Positions 10,246 to 21,546 are shown, counted from the stretch's first letter. The stretch: DNA of 64,000 nt from Trichobilharzia regenti (GCA_944472135.2 OX235263.1:15235517-15299516), one strand, 5' to 3'. Numbers and translations: made by a program. The notes: generated by a model from the letters alone, not told the origin.

Positions 10246-10439
10246 CCCGCAAATTAGCTCTTGAAAATTAATCTGATGCTTGCTAGTGACTGGCTACAGA
10301 AGGAAGTTGCCTGGGGATTCTAGCGAGAAGTCATGACCAGCAAAGTCCATCAGGTTGAGAGTGAGGATAAAAACTCTCCAATGGTATTGGCTAGTGGTCG
10401 GGCTAAAATCATGAAACGATAGAAATTGGAAAACATGAG

Positions 10440-10680
10440 CGATTGAATCTGGTCCCAGTGATTGAATGGTCTACGAGCTTGACTTGTAACCGGAAAGTCC
10501 TAGGTTCAAATACTAGTGGTGGGTGAGTACTACTGACGAGTCCCAAACTAGGACGAAACAATAGTCCAGTACTGCCTGGTTGGTTTTCTTGAATACTTCC
10601 CTAACTGAAATCAATCCATGATCAAACCTCATAGAAATCAAATCCCTACAAACTAATTCTACAGAACATTCTGCACCATT
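10440..10680 (+). repeat. tRNA-derived hammerhead SINE, plus strand
   Basis: The tRNA-like head runs 'tgaatggtctacgagcttgac' (A-box region) to 'ggttcaaatactag' (B box, about 10503). The ribozyme follows at 10526-10573, then the family 3' part 'ctgcctggtt' and 'aactgaaatcaatccatgatc'. The order pol III promoter, ribozyme, tail is that described for schistosome SM-alpha repeats, although this copy is diverged from the SM-alpha type copies at 12541 and 33690. Confidence 0.75.
10526..10573 (+). ncRNA. Type I hammerhead ribozyme with intact catalytic core
   Basis: All core bases are present. CUGACGA is at 10533-10539; helix II is GUCC/GGAC (10540-10543 with 10551-10554) with a 7-nt loop; GAA is at 10555-10557. 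Helix III is two base pairs (A10558-U10565, C10559-G10564) closing the 4-nt loop AAUA. The cleavage triplet is GUC, with predicted self-cleavage after C10566. Helix I pairs 10526-10531 with 10568-10573 (six pairs) after one C-A mismatch next to the core. A minimal helix III of this kind is typical of SINE-type hammerheads, which often act as dimers. Activity of this copy is inference. Confidence 0.75.
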
Positions 10681-10769
10681 TCAAAATTATACGGGAAAAC
10701 TTCATTAACGGGTAAGTATCATAAATGCATTACATCATTTCGTCACATACAAAAAAAGATGCTTAATTA

Positions 10770-11010
10770 CTGTTAACAATACCACCGAAAATTTCATCAC
10801 TATGCAAATGGCCAAGAGAGTAGAACAGAATTTTTCTGTACCTGTTAACAAGAAACCTGTATATATGTCTATACGACTGCATTTCAAAGCTGATACACCA
10901 AGTGAAATAATAACCTACGAGTTGAGAAGATCGATTCAAAGAACTATTAAAATACCAGTTAGCTGAAGTCATATGCTCCATACGACCAATTGTGATTCTT
11001 CAACTGAAAG
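10770..11010 (+). pseudogene. PLE linker fragment
   Basis: The plus strand reads VPVNKKPVYMSIRLHFKADT, then EIITYELRRSIQRTIKIPVS before a stop. This is the conserved linker between the PLE RT and GIY-YIG domains (compare the 'KAIFINLPFKGDQ' block at 7770-8474). Nothing else of the element is recognisable on either side. Confidence 0.65.
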
Positions 11011-11059
11011 ACGAAGCATCTAGACTAGCCATCTCTTCCAGTATCTATCAATTCAACTG

Positions 11060-12175
11060 CTTCTATGGAGCAACTACTTCGCTACTACCAAGGGGTGCCG
11101 CCAACAATTAAACATCTCATCCAACAGTTGTACGACAATGCTGCATGCCAAGTAATCCACAATAAGAAACTCACGGAATCCTTCGAAGTGAGGACCGGCG
11201 TAAGACAAGCTGGCTGCCTGCCTGCCTACTATCGCCAGTGATTTTCTTCATTGTGGTAGACTGGATAATGCGACAGACAGTGGCGGGCAGCGAGGAAAAA
11301 GGCATAAAATGGACCCACACATAAAGATAATTGGAGGATCTGGACTTCGCCGATACAACATATGTCTGATTTCCCACTAACTGGAAGATATGTAAGTGAA
11401 AAGCAACAAGTTGGCGATTGAAGAAACATCCAGAGAAGATAAAACACCACTTCAGGTGAACATAGAGAAAACAGAGGTAGGTGATAAAGATTCCTGGCCA
11501 ACAAAAACAGCCACAGCAGCAACAACAACAACAGACAACAATCAGCCAGCATAAATGGGAGGAACCTGAAAGAAACAACCTCCTTCACCTACCTACCCAC
11601 CTACCTACCTGGGAACCATCGCTTCAGCTACAAGCGGACGGAACTGACGAGGTTATCAAAGCAGTGAGGATCGTGAAAGCAAGACAAGTTTTCATTACTC
11701 TCAAGTCTGTGTGCAGGAGGTCAACAGCCCCACTCAGCATGAAGATGAAAATTACATCCAGATTTTCAACTCCAATGTGAAATCATTCAGTGCTACTTAC
11801 TATACGTACGGATCAGAGACTTGATCAGCGCTTCATAAACAGCACCTCAAACAAACTACGGACCTTCAACAACAGCTAGCTGTCTTCGCTCAATACCTAG
11901 CTCAAGATCAGATGGCCGGTCGGCCGGTCAGAAAAGATCAGCAACAGGGATGTATCTCTGTCAATGAGCTAATCAACTCAGTAGGAACCGATTGTGCAAG
12001 AAATAGGCAGGAAGAAATGGAGATAGGTGGATTGGCTGGTCGTACTCTGAGAAGAGAAACCATCAAGTGACATAACTAGACAAGCCCAGGTGAAAACGTT
12101 GGCAGAGAACCGAACGTAATGGAGACGCACGACTGAAGGCCTATGCTCCTCTAGGAATTAAAGGAAATAATAATA
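11060..12175 (+). mobile_element. RTE-clade LINE (SR2-like), 5'-truncated, frameshifted
   Basis: The plus strand starts inside RT (LLRYYQGVPPTIKHLIQQLY, then CQVIHNKKLTESFEVRTGVR). It passes a degraded catalytic region near 11335 ('ctggacttcgccgatacaac', the FADD region with a deletion), then the Gln-rich linker and HKWEEPERNN. It ends in the family tail 'gcctatgctcctctaggaattaaagg' with (AAT)n at 12165. At least four frameshifts make it inactive. An expanded CTAC repeat sits at 11589-11612. Confidence 0.8.
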
Positions 12176-12540
12176 ATATGGAGTCAATCATATTGGCAGT
12201 TGCTCTAGGAACCCAATTCCTTGTGCTCAGGAAACCTACCATTGTGGCTAAATAAAGGTGTTGTCAAAACCATGAACAGTTCTATATTAGAACACCTCTT
12301 CCAAACAGTCCACAAAGCTAGAGAATTTAAGGGTCTTTCTCTGTCATCTATTGGGTATCAAATAAGTTTCCGAAGGCCTCTCTCTATATAACAAAATATT
12401 CCAAATAGCAGAGGTCATTGGAATTCGCCATCCCCTATTTCTAACCTGGCCTGCTGTCGAGCCTATAAACTCATAAAATTCTGCATTATACTTTCCTTAA
12501 TCTATCTGATATCCAGTTCAGTATTATGTTGGACTTCAAA
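12176..12540. other. Unassigned dispersed repeat
   Basis: No open frame. The 'ccaaatagcagagg' block near 12400 with 'attcgcc' downstream recurs at 15752-15785, so this is probably a moderately repetitive element of unknown class. Confidence 0.4.
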
Positions 12541-12745
12541 CTATTGCCATTATTTAATTGGTGGATGGTGACTAGTAGTGGAATCCAGGATAACGTGCAT
12601 TTCGTCCTATTTGGAAGTCGTCAGCCAGTGGATGCACCTGCATTTCTCAGTAAGTGATGATGTTCCCACCGAGGCTCAAACCCAGTGCCCATAGTTTCAA
12701 ACGCCAAAGCGTTATCCACTAGACCACTTGGGTCACGAGAGCTAC
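12541..12745 (-). repeat. SM-alpha-type SINE with hammerhead
   Basis: On the minus strand a tRNA-like head (12745-12660; 'gtggtctagtggataacgct', B box 'gggtttgagcc') leads into 'ccactggctgacgacttcc', 'aaataggacgaaatgcac' and 'atcctggattccac' (12630-12565). The ribozyme keeps CUGACGA and GAAA, with helix I ending CUGGAUUCC as in the published schistosome ribozyme. Base 10.1, normally G, is C here, so activity is doubtful. Confidence 0.75.
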
Positions 12746-13354
12746 CTCTTGTGCAGCGGTTCATATTAATTAATTATTTAACTGAATTTTTGATTTTCCC
12801 ATCTGTAAATAAACTTAGTGAATTCCTTTGAGTTGTATGCAGCTGATGAGAGGCCGGAGAAGATAAACGACGGTACCACATTTTTCTGCTCAGACCTATG
12901 TTTTTGTCTTATTTAGATAGAAAATTACATCTCAAAATAGACTAGAATTTTTGTATCCCACTGTAATCTCAAACAAGTGGTCTTTCGAATCAATTATAAG
13001 ACCATAAACTATTACACATCACCTAATGCATTCTCCAGGGAACTGAGTGATGCTGACTAACCAATCTTAATTGGTGGAGATTTACTGTCTTCCCACATTT
13101 GATGTTCATTATATTAGCAGGTAAAATTCTTTTCGTTAAAGTTTCATTCCACCTACAACTGAATGGATTGTAAGCAGTGAAAGGGTAGTTGACGGTTAAT
13201 CGAAGTATTCATTGTTTCATTTTCTTTCTTTTTTTTGCATTGTGCTTCGAAGTTTCTGTAGCAATTTGAGTGGTTTATTCGGGTAGAGTCACTAGCCCCA
13301 CGCGCAACCCTACCTCTTTATCCGGGTGTGAAATGGCTGGCAAACTAGGCGAGG
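12746..13354. other. No gene recognised
   Basis: No open frame or repeat copy that I can name. Confidence 0.35.
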
Positions 13355-13590
13355 TTTAATGTCATACAAAGTCGAAGACTTCCAGGTGAAAATCAACAAA
13401 CTGGCTGAAGAAACAATCAGAGAAGACAAGACTTCAGGTGAGCATAAATAAGACTGAGGTGATGAAGATAATCAACCAGCCAACAGCAACATTAACAACC
13501 AGTACCAGTCACCATCAACGGAAGGAGATTTCACAGAGGTTACCTCTTTCACTTATCTAGGAAGCATCGTCTCAACTATTCCGTACCACA
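13355..13590 (+). mobile_element. RTE fragment, second subfamily
   Basis: 'tcatacaaagtcgaagacttcc' then 'gtgaaaatcaacaaactggc' corresponds to the SHKLEDxQVKxNKLAEE segment just after the FADD motif of RTE RT. It continues to 'cacttatctaggaagcatcgtctcaac'. It belongs with 39655-39815, 46440-46970 and 57840-58250 and is non-coding through stops. Confidence 0.65.
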
Positions 13591-13639
13591 TAATCCATAT
13601 GTATTATTGATATAAGCATAAAACTTGGTCACTGGGGTA

Positions 13640-15560
13640 AAGCATAACTCCATTATAGATAAGATTTCATTGTGATAAATCACACAGTGGTGCTATACAT
13701 ACAGTAATATTAACTGATACGACCACGTTCAGAGCACAAACTATTGCCACTCATAATCATCATATCAAGTCACTCACTCACTCACACAACCACTTTTTAC
13801 TTCATTTATATACATGAGTGGAATTGATGATTAGACATTTGAATAAAAATCAAATAATATAGGATAATGTACATTCAAAAATTATAATATGAGTGCTATT
13901 GATCAATTAAAATCAGATGGGAAATAAGACGAGTGTTTTTATAGTCAAAATAAATAAGTAACTTGTTAGAATGTTGTGATGTACGTGAATTCAATTGAAA
14001 TAGAATTTATCCCCCTTTGATTTGACTGACTCGTAGTAATAATATATTCCATATATCTAGTATTTACATTGAGTCATTTCTGTTGCATTTGTTGGGTGTA
14101 GACTCGATGAACCAGGCAGGATTCAGTAAGCAGTCCCTCTCTCCTTCCACTTACTTATATTACTTTTCAGAAATGTAAGCCTCCCCCACCAACCTATTGT
14201 GTGATTGTGTGTTAATGCATGCAGTGCCATTGCTGGATTCGTTTTTCTCAATTACTTATCTTCTCTGAGACAACCATTCTTACCTTAACCGAATTCTTAT
14301 GTTCTGATAATCTCAGTACTCCTAATCTGCTAGTTTCACCTACGTCGTTGACTTAACTCACAGTCATTGCAGTATATTTTGTAAATTATGTTATTTTGTT
14401 TAAATGGGTCCACTGGGTCTTTTAGCCTATAGAACTTGTCTCTGAGTGTGTTTGTAGGAGGCTATGAATGCCACTGTAATTCCTGCTTTATTGAGAATCC
14501 TACGTAGGGTCTCAGATGTCCGCCCCTTATATGGTAAAACTACTGTAGATGCCCTATATTCTCTCTTATTTATATTATCATTATTAGCCTCACCATTATT
14601 TTTATTTTGCTTTTGACCTTTTCTGATCTTCCTAATGAATTCTATAGGATAGTTAGTTATTTAACACCAACCAGCTATTCTCCTTCTATCTGTTTCACTT
14701 CATCGTTTAGGTATTTTGTTGTGCTACTTAGTGCTATTGCTCGGTTCGTTAAACACTTAACTTGGTGATCTCATTGCTACACCTTCTGTTTGTTTATATA
14801 TTTTGCCTTGGAATTTACAGATAGTAGATGTGAGGCATCACTGAATTCCTAAAATAAGTTTCCCAGTGGGCAGCTTTGTCTTATGACTAAGTTCGAGATC
14901 ACAAGTTAGTTTACTTTTAACTGCTTCTAAGGCTGCCATATTGATTACCATAAAGACTAGGTGTATCAAATCTGATCAATTTTGATTATTATTTAATTGA
15001 ATGTTATTCAGTTTCCTTTTCATTTCATATGAATCAATTAGCCTAGAGTTTGAACGATTTCTAATGGGGCATAATATTAGAGCTGAGTGTTTTGATAAAT
15101 CATAAGTAGGAGTATTCCTGTAATCTACTTTTGGTCGTGTGGGGTAATCTGGCTTATGAATTTTAATAGTACCATACATTCTACTAGCATTATTAGTGTT
15201 AGGCATAAAATTAAACTATTTAGACTCATCCAGTGACAGTTTAATACCACGTATTAAATCCACTGCAGATTTCTTAACCTTATTCATTACTGTATCTACA
15301 GGCTTCTTAATTTCCTCATTTAGAACTCGTTTCAATGTGTTCAGTGACTTTCTTTATAGAATCAGATTTTTCCAGGACTTTTGTGATAATGATGTTTATG
15401 TCATTTTCAAGATTGATAAGAGATTGTCTTTCCGATTTTGTTAAGTTTGACTGTGCTTTCTTTTGTTTCTTATGAGTTAATTCACACTGAGTTCGAACCC
15501 CGTCTGCTGTCGTCATATCTCTATTGAACTTAATGCTACTTCTGTGTTAGGGATGACACC
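13640..15560 (-). pseudogene. Penelope-like element, family P3, internally deleted
   Basis: The minus strand reads an N-terminal RT piece (LTKSERQSLINLENDINIII, 15516-15316), then SRMYGTIKIHKPDYPTRPKV and YDLSKHSALILCPIRNRSNS (15206-14976), and degenerate RT motifs after a stop. After that come VVLPYKGRTSETLRRILNKA (about 14570-14480) and a GIY-YIG remnant near 14390 (IYKIYCNDCEL). The 'IHKPxxPxRP' motif is diagnostic for the Penelope RT fingers. The YxDD palm is gone. The homologous copy on the opposite strand is 58690-60300. The two share 3' UTR up to 13640, so they are separate insertions of one family. Confidence 0.8.
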
Positions 15561-15719
15561 TGGTTTCAGTTTGCTAATCGTTACATTGAAATTTAATCCC
15601 TTTTCAAACAGTTTTATTTCACAAGAGCTTAATTAAACTCTTGAAGAGAGAGAGGTTGATTACCACCCACTTTGTTTTGTCAGTAGGAGATGAAATATTG
15701 TTGTCAACTTCTTCGTTTG

Positions 15720-15955
15720 TTGTGCCGTTTTTTTTCTTCTAATAATAATACTCCAAATAGCAGAGGCTATCGCGATTCGCGTGAAACAACCAGTGCTATG
15801 TGTGCCAGCCACTACCACTGCCCTGGCCGGCCTTCAGTATACACTCTAAATTCATGAATTTGTATTATTATCTTTGCTAATTTTTCTGATGTTGTTATGT
15901 TGATGCTATCGAACCGTAATCCACTAATATTATTATTATTATTATTATTATATCC
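15720..15955. repeat. Unassigned repeat with (ATT)n tail
   Basis: It shares the 'ccaaatagcagaggctat' block with 12395-12430 and ends in an (ATT)n tract at 15927-15954, directly abutting the RTE 3' end at 15955. Confidence 0.4.
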
Positions 15956-16400
15956 TTTAATTCCTAGAGGAACATAGGGCTTCAGTCACATGTCTCCACT
16001 GCCTTCGGTTCTCTGCCAATGTTTTCACCTGGCTCCAAGTCTTCCCACATGCTTTCATCTCCTCTTCACATCACCTCCTCCAATTCACCTCACCCTCGAA
16101 ATGACGACCAACTCGCCGCTTCCCTTTCGAGTTCCACTCGAGCAATGGCTAGCTTGTCTAGTGATGTCACTTGATGGTGTCTTTGCTCAGAGTATGACCA
16201 GCCAATCCATCTCCATTTCTTCCTGCCTATTTCTTGCACAATCGGTTCCTGCTGAGTTGGTTCGCTCATTGACAGAGATCCCTGTCGCTGAAATTTTCTG
16301 GCCATCTGATCTTGAATATTGAACAGAGACAACTGTTAATGAAGGTCTGAAGTTTGTTTGAGATGCTCTTTATGACGCTCCAAGTCTCTGATCCGTTATT
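15955..16400 (-). mobile_element. RTE 3' end fragment
   Basis: The minus strand encodes the RTE C-terminus (RQGSLSMSEPTQQEPIVQEI, GRKKWRWIGWSYSEQRHHQV) and the shared tail 'gccctatgttcctctaggaatt' at 15960-15980, followed by (AAT)n. The 5' end is truncated near 16400 at another ATT tract. Confidence 0.8.
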
Positions 16401-16521
16401 ATTATTATTATTATTTAGACAAAACAATAAGAAGACGTAATTTGTCTGAATCGTGTGCGTAATGGGATTGCGTGCAACACATTTCGAACAGTCTCATCCA
16501 TCACACACGGACTTGTCACAG

Positions 16522-16816
16522 TGTGGTGAGAGCAGGCCGTGAGAAAATATGAGCAAGGCTGATTCAACAGCCAATCACAGCAGACTTAACGTGGCAAAAT
16601 ATGATTCGCAGATAGAGAACTTTATTTTTCGAGGAATCCCGAAGCAACCAATCAAAAGCCTGCGTTTGCTTGCTTAACTTCTGATAAACAACCAATCAGA
16701 TGACTGCGCCTGTCTACTTGCATACGCTATAATAATGTATGTGAAATATATATAAATACGTGTTGATTTTCATAATAAAACGATCTGTTGCCTGGCCCTT
16801 GTCTTCTGTTGTTACA
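16522..16816 (+). mobile_element. Solo LTR, family L1, nested in a PLE arm
   Basis: It starts TGTGGTGAGAGC and ends CTTCTGTTGTTACA, bounded by a perfect 4-bp direct repeat ACAG (16518-16521 and 16817-16820). It contains two 'acaaccaatcag'-type motifs, a TATA-like tract (ataataatgtatgtgaaatatatataaat region) and ataaaacg near the end. It separates two parts of the PLE inverted arm that are contiguous in the opposite arm, so it inserted after the PLE. Confidence 0.8.
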
Positions 16817-17039
16817 ACAGGACTGCATATATATGACATTAATAAAGAGTTAAGAGGTGAGAAAACAGACCACTTAGGTCAAGTTAAAAGGACATATTCA
16901 AGGTCAAAATAACAATGAAGATCACTAAGTCAAATAACAGAGGTAGTAGGACATCTGCTATAGTATGAAAACAAAATTTATCGAGGAAGGTTTAGTGTGA
17001 TGACGAATTGTCGCTCTGAAAGCATCAAGGTGGTTTAAA

Positions 17040-18660
17040 CTTTCTTATTGCTACCTAGGGCTTCCACAAACTTTAGGATACGCCCTCCCCCAAACACGTT
17101 TTATAGATAGGTTTAAAAGATGTGTTGACGTCTATTGTACGCCCTGTCTCTATAAGATGTTTCGCAATAGAAGAGATAGGTCTCCTGTTCTCACCATTGA
17201 TGGGTTCTGAAAATCCGATTTGTTTTTGGAGCCATTTGGGAATATGCTCTGAAGCCAGCACTTACTTGCAGAGATCGATGAGTCCTCCCTCTGTGTGTGT
17301 TTGTGTGTCCACACGTACATTCAAATTGGTAAATACAGTGGGATGTGACGTCATTTTTCTCATGTTCTAAGGGCTTAGATGGATGGATATATTGGCTTCA
17401 CATTCTCTATTATTATGATATTAGCTGCATAAAGAGTCTTTTTAACAGCAGCGTTCAATCCTTGTCTAGTCATCAAGCTGCTATGATGCCCCATATAGGG
17501 TAGCTTGATGTTCACTTCTTTCTTAGGGGCGAGTTGTAGAGTGGGTCTTGGTGTTCTGACTACTTTATATCTCGTGATGACTTGTCTGGATAATTGTTAT
17601 CATCAACCAGAGTTTGTGTTAACTTTCTTTCTTCTTCATCAAGTGTGTCTTCAGTGAACATTTGTTGGATTCTCCTGAAGAGTCACCTCTCTCACTAAGG
17701 CTCTTTTGTACCGAACAGGGCAGAAATTGTAGTAATTAAGATACTGTCCTGTCCAGGTAGGTTTTTAATAGATAGATCTTTTTATTGACCCATTGACAAT
17801 ATAGGACGTAGAGGATTATCGAGTTTATGTATTTTTGGTAAACCATACATTTACGGGAATTTACATTCTGATGGTTTTACAGAGTCAAGTTTATCTTTAC
17901 TTAAAGCATTTAGGCCATGAAGCTTCACTAGATTAGCTGCCACTGTGCCATGCAACAACTGAATATCTTCTGAGGAGGGATCATGGCTAAATTTGCTCTT
18001 ATCATCAAGAATAGACATCATTTTAGATCTGCAGTCACTTTTATTCCTAATGATGACTCCAGAACCTTTATCAGGTTTCGTAATAATTATATTAGAATTT
18101 TCCCGTAGCTCTTTCAAGTCTTTGGAATACTGAAAATTTAAAATACTTTTCTCCTTTAGGTTGTTGTTTAAAAACTGGTGAGCTATATCCACCATATTAG
18201 TCTTAAACCAACCCCGATCTTCATCGAATGTTGCGGCAGGAGGTTTGAATTGGTCATATAAGTTTTCAAACTCAGCATAGATGGCTAAATCCACAAATTG
18301 CATGCGAGGAACACAAAATTTGAGTCCAAGGGATAAAGCTTCTTTCTGATGAGTAGACAGAGTAATATCAGAAAGATTTGTAACATACGTATCAGGATTC
18401 ACCGGAAAAACATCTAAACGGTTTCAATCGTCAGTTGAACTCTTCAAATTATTTTGTATGTTTGTCTTTATTTTCTGAGTAACATTTTTACAAAACTGAG
18501 GAAATTTCATGTGGCCTATTATTGATAATTCAGATAAAATAAGTGGCACATCGGTATGAAGAACAAGTAGTCCTTGTAACGTTTGTCTAACATTTTCGTT
18601 ATGTGACTTTGTAAGACGAACACGATTAGAGATATTTGGTTGTACTATTACCTCTGTCAT
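17040..18660 (-). pseudogene. PLE polyprotein (RT N-terminus + GIY-YIG), internally deleted
   Basis: Minus strand from 18660: MTEVIVQPNISNRV leads into RT fingers (SNIIITKPDKGSGVIIRNKS, 18402-17851). A frame-shifted MYGLPKIHK with LRPILS follows near 17830. The reading then jumps to the RT-endonuclease linker (about 17660-17430), a degraded GIY-YIG Cys-rich entry, and EHIPKWLQKQIGF with SSIAKHLIETGRT (17261-17073). The segment with the YxDD palm is missing, so it cannot reverse-transcribe. This is the copy in the window with the most complete RT N-terminus. The start codon lies inside the inverted arm. Confidence 0.8.
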
Positions 18661-18903
18661 TTGACTTAGTGATCTTCATTGTTATATTGACCTTGAATAT
18701 GTCCTTTTAACTTGACCTAAGAGGTCTATTTTCTCACCTCTTAACTTTTTATTAAGTTTATGTGTTTTCCCATGACAAGTCATGTGTGATGGAACAGATT
18801 GTTCGAAATGTGTTGCGCAAATACACATCACACACACGATTCAGACAAATTAGGTCTTCTTATTGCTTTACTTAAATTCATAAAGGGAACTAACTGTTTT
18901 AAA

Positions 18904-18923
18904 TATTATTATTATTATTATTG
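18904..18923. repeat. (ATT)n microsatellite
   Basis: A short ATT tract ends the PLE arm. Similar tracts at 15927, 16396, 24696, 46412 and 62036 also sit at retroelement ends. Confidence 0.8.
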
Positions 18924-18959
18924 GTTCGATGTTGGTTAAACAACATTAATGTTGTTAAT

Positions 18960-19430
18960 AACAATAATTCATTCACTATTGTGGATATAACTGCAGAACC
19001 TAACGAAGAAGAAGTTGTAGCGGTAAATAATTCCCCCAAAATTATTGACCACAGCAATCTTCACTGAACATTGTATGCTGACCCTCACTGTTTAAGTCGA
19101 CTTGTTTAGCTGAAGGTTTCCGGTCAAGCATCCATGCTATTTGGTACTCCGTCGTGTCACTGTCTTGCACGATCACTAGCCAGCTAAGCATTCATCTCGG
19201 TCTAAGATTTGGTCCCGAAATATATCTCGTAGTTAGGACAGTCAACTCTTGTGTTTCACTTTGCCTTTGGTCCACGAGGAACGAATACTATAGAAGTTGT
19301 TGGTATTAGATCTTGCGTTAGTATACTCCGTACAATCCGCGAACATCAATACCGTCAGCCTCTAAACTGGTGAGCGCAACCGCGAACTTCTTCTTTGATA
19401 ATTATGCAGATAAATCCGGTGAGTTTGTTC
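18960..19430 (+). other. Probable gypsy leader or LTR remnant
   Basis: It lies immediately upstream of a gypsy gag. A short frame (IVDITAEPNEEEVVAVNN) near 18970-19060 is unassigned. I cannot define LTR ends or a primer site, so this is inference from position. Confidence 0.3.
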
Positions 19431-19434
19431 ATTT

Positions 19435-20085
19435 TTGTATTTGTCCTTGTACTATATTGTAATCCACATACATTTCGTCATGAGTGATTTTAGTCCCAAA
19501 GTCATTCGTATTCGCTCAACTGCCACAACCATTCAGCTCGTACCATACTGGCCAGATAATGCCGAAACGTGGTTTCAGATAGCTGAGTCTGATTTTTGTG
19601 AAAATGGGATAACCGATCAACGCTCACAGTTCCTTGATGTTATTCACTCCCTACCACGGGAATTCAGCAAGTGTGTAACTGTGCAGATTTCGAGTCCAGA
19701 GATAAATAAATTGTACGAGTTGCTCAAAGCATCCCTTCTCAGGAGGAACGTTCTCACGGATCGACAGTGTCTGGACGAATTATTTAGCAGCGTCGAGTCA
19801 GGGAATCAGTCAGGCGTGAGCATGCTACCAAGAATGAGAGAGGTTATTGACTAAAGTCATTTCGATGAAGGACTTTTCAAAGAACTCTTCTTGTGCAAAC
19901 TACCACAGTCAGTACAAGCTATGCTGGTGACACTTCAGGGTGTTATTATAGATGACTTAGCTGTTTGTACAGATAAGATTCTAGAAATAACTAAACGATC
20001 AGTTCCTGAAATATGCTCAGTTGCCAGACAGACTTTTTATATTTTTTGCTTACTAATCCGTCTTTTGGGATTCTGAAAAAGAAAA
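19435..20085 (+). pseudogene. Ty3/gypsy Gag, frameshifted
   Basis: The likely start is the ATG at 19480 (MSDFSPKVIRI). The protein reads PYWPDNAETWFQIAESDF, then GITDQRSQFLDVIHSLPREF, NKLYELLKASLLRRNVLTDR and CLDELFSS. After a stop or frameshift near 19855 it continues LFKELFLCKLPQSVQAMLVT, then VCTDKILEI. This is the standard retrotransposon Gag capsid pattern (WF-x-x-AE-x-F, then DR-x-L-x-x-L, then LF-x-LP-x-x-VQ) of schistosome gypsy elements. No zinc knuckle, protease or RT follows before 21000. Confidence 0.8.
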
Positions 20086-20089
20086 AAGC

Positions 20090-20995
20090 TGGAGAATTTT
20101 GTAGTGACAACTACACAAGTGGTTGAAATAAAACTCGATACCTGCAGTTTAGTAACTTCAAGTGATTCTTGTGATTGTTCACAAGTTTTCTGTTGATTCA
20201 GTCTATGATTTCACTGGTCTTATTGATTCCAACATTCTTTTTCTTGTAAAAATTGTTGAGTTTTTCTGCGGGGGGATATAAACCTTGGTTTGTCCAATTT
20301 TACCTTTTGAATTAAAATCTGAATTTACCTACATGTCACCCACATATCACCACCACTATACACCACCGATTGTTTTTGAGGTGAATAGTTCTATACTACT
20401 ACTAATCACATCAACCAGTAGTGTTTACTATCCAGCCAGATCGAAGTGATTTAAACATTGGACGGCTGTTTCTCTTCTTTGATGCCAACCAAACCTCAAG
20501 TAACTAGTCGAAAATCGAGTGATTTGAACTGATCCGGCTGACTTAGCTGAGTAAGACTAGACTAGGTATACTACTGGTTAGCTCAACACCAAACCAGTGG
20601 AACGATCATTGTGAGTTACATACAGCTATTCATCTCAGTTTGTCAGTAATATATACTTTGTTTGATGAATTTTCGCCTGGTTTATTGACTGCCACTTAGA
20701 GAATGGACAACAGTAAAGAATAGACACCAACTTCAGACGACCTTGAGGCAGCCAATCAGATTCTTCTAGGTGAGAAGTGGTACTTAATTTACCACGAAGT
20801 GTATCTACGATATATGTGATGAAAATCAATCATATAGGGTATATATCTCTAATATGCTGCGAAAACTGGTCCCAGATTCTCATAGAAGTATCAAATCAAT
20901 GTATTCTCTATTTCTCTAGCTGTTGCAGATACTGGTTACATATACGCAATATATTACTAAGGGAGAGCTTTGATTTCGAGAAGAAAGTGTCTAAA
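20090..20995. other. No gene recognised between gypsy pieces
   Basis: No domain visible. A purine-rich run 'ctgcggggggatataaac' at 20268 could be a polypurine tract next to an LTR start, but no matching partner was found. Confidence 0.3.
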
Positions 20996-21546
20996 AATCA
21001 ACAGGTGTGCAAAAGGATTTAGAACATCAGTGTGGAGTGTTTCCGAAACAAGTGAGTGAAATGGAAGCTGGCTGGTTGTCCATTCGTCAACAGCTGACTG
21101 AGACGAGAGAGCAACTGATTAAAACGGAGGTATTGCAGCATATGCATAGATTGCGTCTGTTGAATGCAGAACATAAAAGTACTCATGAAAGTCCTGCTGA
21201 ACTATTCAAATCTCGAATTCTCAGAAAACCTCTGATATCCACGACTTCTGATGTACATTATTACAGAGGGGATGACTATAGACCTTCTGTTGGAATCATA
21301 CTACAAAAAATGAGAAATCGAATGGTGAAGATATTAGACATCGAAGATCATTCAGTTCATAACAGACACCTGGACAAAGTGACAATAAATGAAGTAGGTC
21401 GTTCCGATTATAATTTTAATGATTCCGCTACTAATCCTGATTTTGTAGATAATTCAGAAATAAGTCCAGATGATACTGATGAAAATAATATCACAGAATC
21501 AGTTAGAAGGTCGCAGCTACTTGCAAGTAAACCAAGACTTCACTAG
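20995..21546 (+). pseudogene. Ty3/gypsy Pol C-terminus (after integrase core)
   Basis: The open frame has no ATG at its start. It shows RLRLLNAEHKSTHESPAELF then KSRILRKPL, the conserved segment after the integrase catalytic core (normally 'tpHstTgxSPaELlfgRxlRT'). Next comes a GPY/F-like module, GDDYRPSVGIILQKMRNRMV then VHNRHLDKV (normally 'W.pG.V..R.G...Y.V....G...RRHvdqL'). The acidic tail ends RRSQLLASKPRLH, as gypsy Pol proteins do. The catalytic DDE part is absent. It may be the 3' end of the same element as the Gag at 19435, with an internal deletion. Confidence 0.65.

Larger units (their letters stand above)
16420..18905 (-). mobile_element. Penelope-like element, family P4, with long terminal inverted arms
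   Basis: The ends are inverted copies. 16846-16948 pairs with 18650-18752 almost perfectly, and the outer segments 16420-16520 and 18753-18905 are also inverted copies (holding 'attgttcgaaatgtgttgcgcaaatac'). A solo LTR (16522-16816) has landed in the left arm. Inside, the minus strand carries most of a PLE protein with an internal RT deletion (see 17040-18660). The same terminal segment occurs alone at 51640-51825 and 53130-53235. Confidence 0.75.

Noticed and set aside
11171..11588. Two Leu/Cys-rich minus-strand frames that look like signal-anchored proteins
   Set aside because: They are antisense shadows of the Gln-rich RTE linker (CAG repeats read as CTG).
21005..21546. A host exon with coiled coil (no ATG, AG before it, possible GT donor at its end)
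   Set aside because: SPAELF and the following GPY/F-like block match the C-terminus of gypsy Pol, and a gypsy Gag lies upstream.
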